NCBI GenBank assembly: GCA_947456845.1 | Contig: CANGUJ010000254.1 | Coordinates: 1-6,182 of the forward strand | Length of the DNA stretch: 6,182 bases | Source of the DNA: Burkholderiales bacterium | GTDB taxonomy: Bacteria > Pseudomonadota > Gammaproteobacteria > Burkholderiales > JAEUOS01 | Direction of reading: 5' to 3' | In this document: positions 5,395 through 6,182 of the stretch, piece after piece | Layout of the letters: each line of letters opens with the position of its first letter | How positions within the stretch are numbered: the first letter of the stretch is position 1 | Translations under genes and position numbers: made by a program | Notes under the pieces: generated by a model | Told to the model about the DNA's origin: nothing | The model's database searches: none | What the model saw: only the letters and a program-made list of their open reading frames with translations

Positions 5395-5410
5395 GATTGG
5401 CGCGCCAATC
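5395..5410. promoter_or_regulatory. 16-bp perfect palindrome before the rhodanese gene
   Basis: GATTGGCGCGCCAATC is a perfect palindrome without a spacer, two bases past the cobA stop and 32 bp before the rhodanese ATG. With no loop and no T-run it is a poor terminator; it would suit a dimeric DNA-binding protein. The regulator, if any, is unknown. Confidence 0.4.
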
Positions 5411-5442
5411 AGAGACAATCAAACCTTTACGGAGTCCGCCCG

Positions 5443-5910
5443 ATGACAGCCTCACTCGCCGAACCGGAAATTGCCGATATGCTGACCCGTGCGCGCAGCC
5501 GCGGCCGCGAGGCCGGTCTCGCCTATGCCGGCGCCGTCACGCCGCCGCAAGCCTGGGCGTTGCTGAAGGCCGGTGCCGCGCATCTCGTCGACGTGCGCAA
5601 TCGCTACGAATGGGAGTTTGTCGGGCGAGTTCCCGACACCACCATGATCGAGTGGAAACACTATCCGAGCGGCGAACTGAATCCCCGTTTCATCGACGAG
5701 ATCAGGGCGCGTTTCAGCGCCGATGACACGCTCCTGCTGCTGTGCCGAAGCGGCGTGCGCTCCGATGCGGCCGCGAAAGCGTTGACCGCCGCCGGCTTCA
5801 GGAACGCGTTCAACATTCTTGAAGGCTTCGAAGGCGACCTCGACGCCGATGGCCAGCGCGGACACCTGGGCGGCTGGCGAAAGCACGGGCTGCCGTGGAA
5901 ACAGGGCTGA
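5443..5910 (+). CDS. Single-domain rhodanese (sulfurtransferase-like) protein
   Basis: A 155-residue protein with one rhodanese domain spanning about residues 32-150, no signal peptide and no membrane segment. Motifs: LVDVRNRYEWEFVGRVP at 48-64 (the conserved VDVR and the following EW..GR..), LLLLCRSGVRS at 97-107 with catalytic Cys101 in a full six-residue active loop (CRSGVRS), LEGFEGD at 126-132 and the closing GGWRKHGLPW at 143-152. The Cys would carry a persulfide and pass sulfur to an acceptor; the acceptor is unknown. ATG 5443 has GGAG at 5431-5434 as RBS. It follows cobA by 50 bp and precedes dsbB, so it may be transcribed with the sulfite-reduction genes or from its own promoter around the palindrome at 5395-5410. 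A link to sulfide or thiosulfate handling is suggested by context only. Confidence 0.88.
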   Translation: MTASLAEPEIADMLTRARSRGREAGLAYAGAVTPPQAWALLKAGAAHLVDVRNRYEWEFVGRVPDTTMIEWKHYPSGELNPRFIDEIRARFSADDTLLLLCRSGVRSDAAAKALTAAGFRNAFNILEGFEGDLDADGQRGHLGGWRKHGLPWKQG

Positions 5911-5919
5911 ACCCGCCGG

Positions 5920-5930
5920 TTCTATAGAAT
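5920..5930 (+). promoter_or_regulatory. Candidate -10 element for dsbB
   Basis: TTCTATAGAA (5920-5929) is a small palindrome, and TAGAAT at 5925-5930 differs from the -10 consensus by one base. The transcript would start about 25 nt before the dsbB ATG. No good -35 hexamer is seen at the usual distance, so this is weak. Confidence 0.3.
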
Positions 5931-5961
5931 CGCGCCTCGCCAATCCCCGGCCTCCATCGAC

Positions 5962-6182
5962 ATGCCGCGACTCTCCGTCCGAAGCTGGTTCACCCTCGGT
6001 TTCCTCACCTGCGCGGGGCTGGTCGCGTTCGCGCTCTACCTGCAGTACTTCGTCAACCTCGAACCCTGCCCGCTGTGCATGCTGCAACGGGTCGCCTTCA
6101 TCGCCCTGGGCACCATCTTCCTGCTCGGGGCCCTGCACGGCCCGGGCAGGACCGGCTCGCGGGTGTATGCCGGCCTGGCAGC
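5962..6182 (+). CDS. dsbB: Disulfide bond formation protein B, N-terminal part (cut by window edge)
   Basis: The first 73 residues of an inner-membrane quinone-linked oxidase that reoxidises DsbA. Residues 9-31 form the first membrane helix, ending QYFVNLEP; Cys36-Pro-Leu-Cys39 is the first periplasmic redox pair (C41/C44 in E. coli DsbB), directly followed by MLQR and a second helix at about 43-60. This order of helix, CxxC, short basic stretch and helix is diagnostic. The second Cys pair, the remaining helices and the stop lie beyond the right edge. ATG 5962 gives MPRLSVRSW, a short positive N-terminus as expected for cytoplasmic placement; no clear RBS precedes it. It is separated from the rhodanese gene by 51 bp that may hold its own promoter. 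Confidence 0.93.
   Translation, partial: MPRLSVRSWFTLGFLTCAGLVAFALYLQYFVNLEPCPLCMLQRVAFIALGTIFLLGALHGPGRTGSRVYAGLA

Noticed and set aside
5395..5410. Terminator after cobA
   Set aside because: The palindrome has no loop space and no T-run follows on either strand.
5452..6138. 228-codon minus-strand frame across the rhodanese and dsbB genes
   Set aside because: It spans two clear plus-strand genes and their gap, with a Gly/Glu/Arg-rich composition typical of antisense frames.

Overview
The window is high-GC DNA in which five complete genes and two partial ones are tightly packed. The style is that of a betaproteobacterium, possibly Rhodocyclales-like. This rests on the cysI-DUF934 pair, the form of the DsbB start (CPLCMLQR), a type IV pilin start, and strong G/C preference at third codon positions. 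The taxonomic call is inference from gene content and codon use, not from a marker gene.

Left part, all on the minus strand (1-2017). A type IV prepilin is cut by the left edge. About 250 bp upstream of it lies the end of a gene for a tetratricopeptide-repeat protein with a C-terminal glycosyltransferase-9-like domain. The gap between them holds a textbook-looking layout for an activated pilin promoter: a sigma-54 -24/-12 element, a candidate IHF site with one mismatch, and a perfect 8+1+8 inverted repeat carrying TGTC on both strands, about 108 bp upstream of the predicted transcript start. Adjacency of a glycosyltransferase-like gene to a pilin gene raises, but does not show, a role in pilin modification.

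Middle and right part, all on the plus strand (2263-6182). After a divergent 245-bp intergenic region comes a compact sulfite-reduction cluster: a siroheme/[4Fe-4S] reductase (cysI type), a DUF934 protein that abuts it, a 55-residue unrecognised small protein, and a uroporphyrinogen-III C-methyltransferase. The small ORF overlaps its neighbours at both ends (ATGA and TGATG). The methyltransferase supplies precorrin-2 for the siroheme used by the reductase, so enzyme and cofactor supply are made together. A single-domain rhodanese and the start of dsbB follow, so the sulfur/thiol theme continues to the right edge.

Most of the window is ordinary metabolism. The points most worth a second look are the small ORF, whose ribosome-binding site sits in a hairpin inside the previous gene, and the pilin control region. 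No mobile element, CRISPR array, tRNA or rRNA gene was seen.
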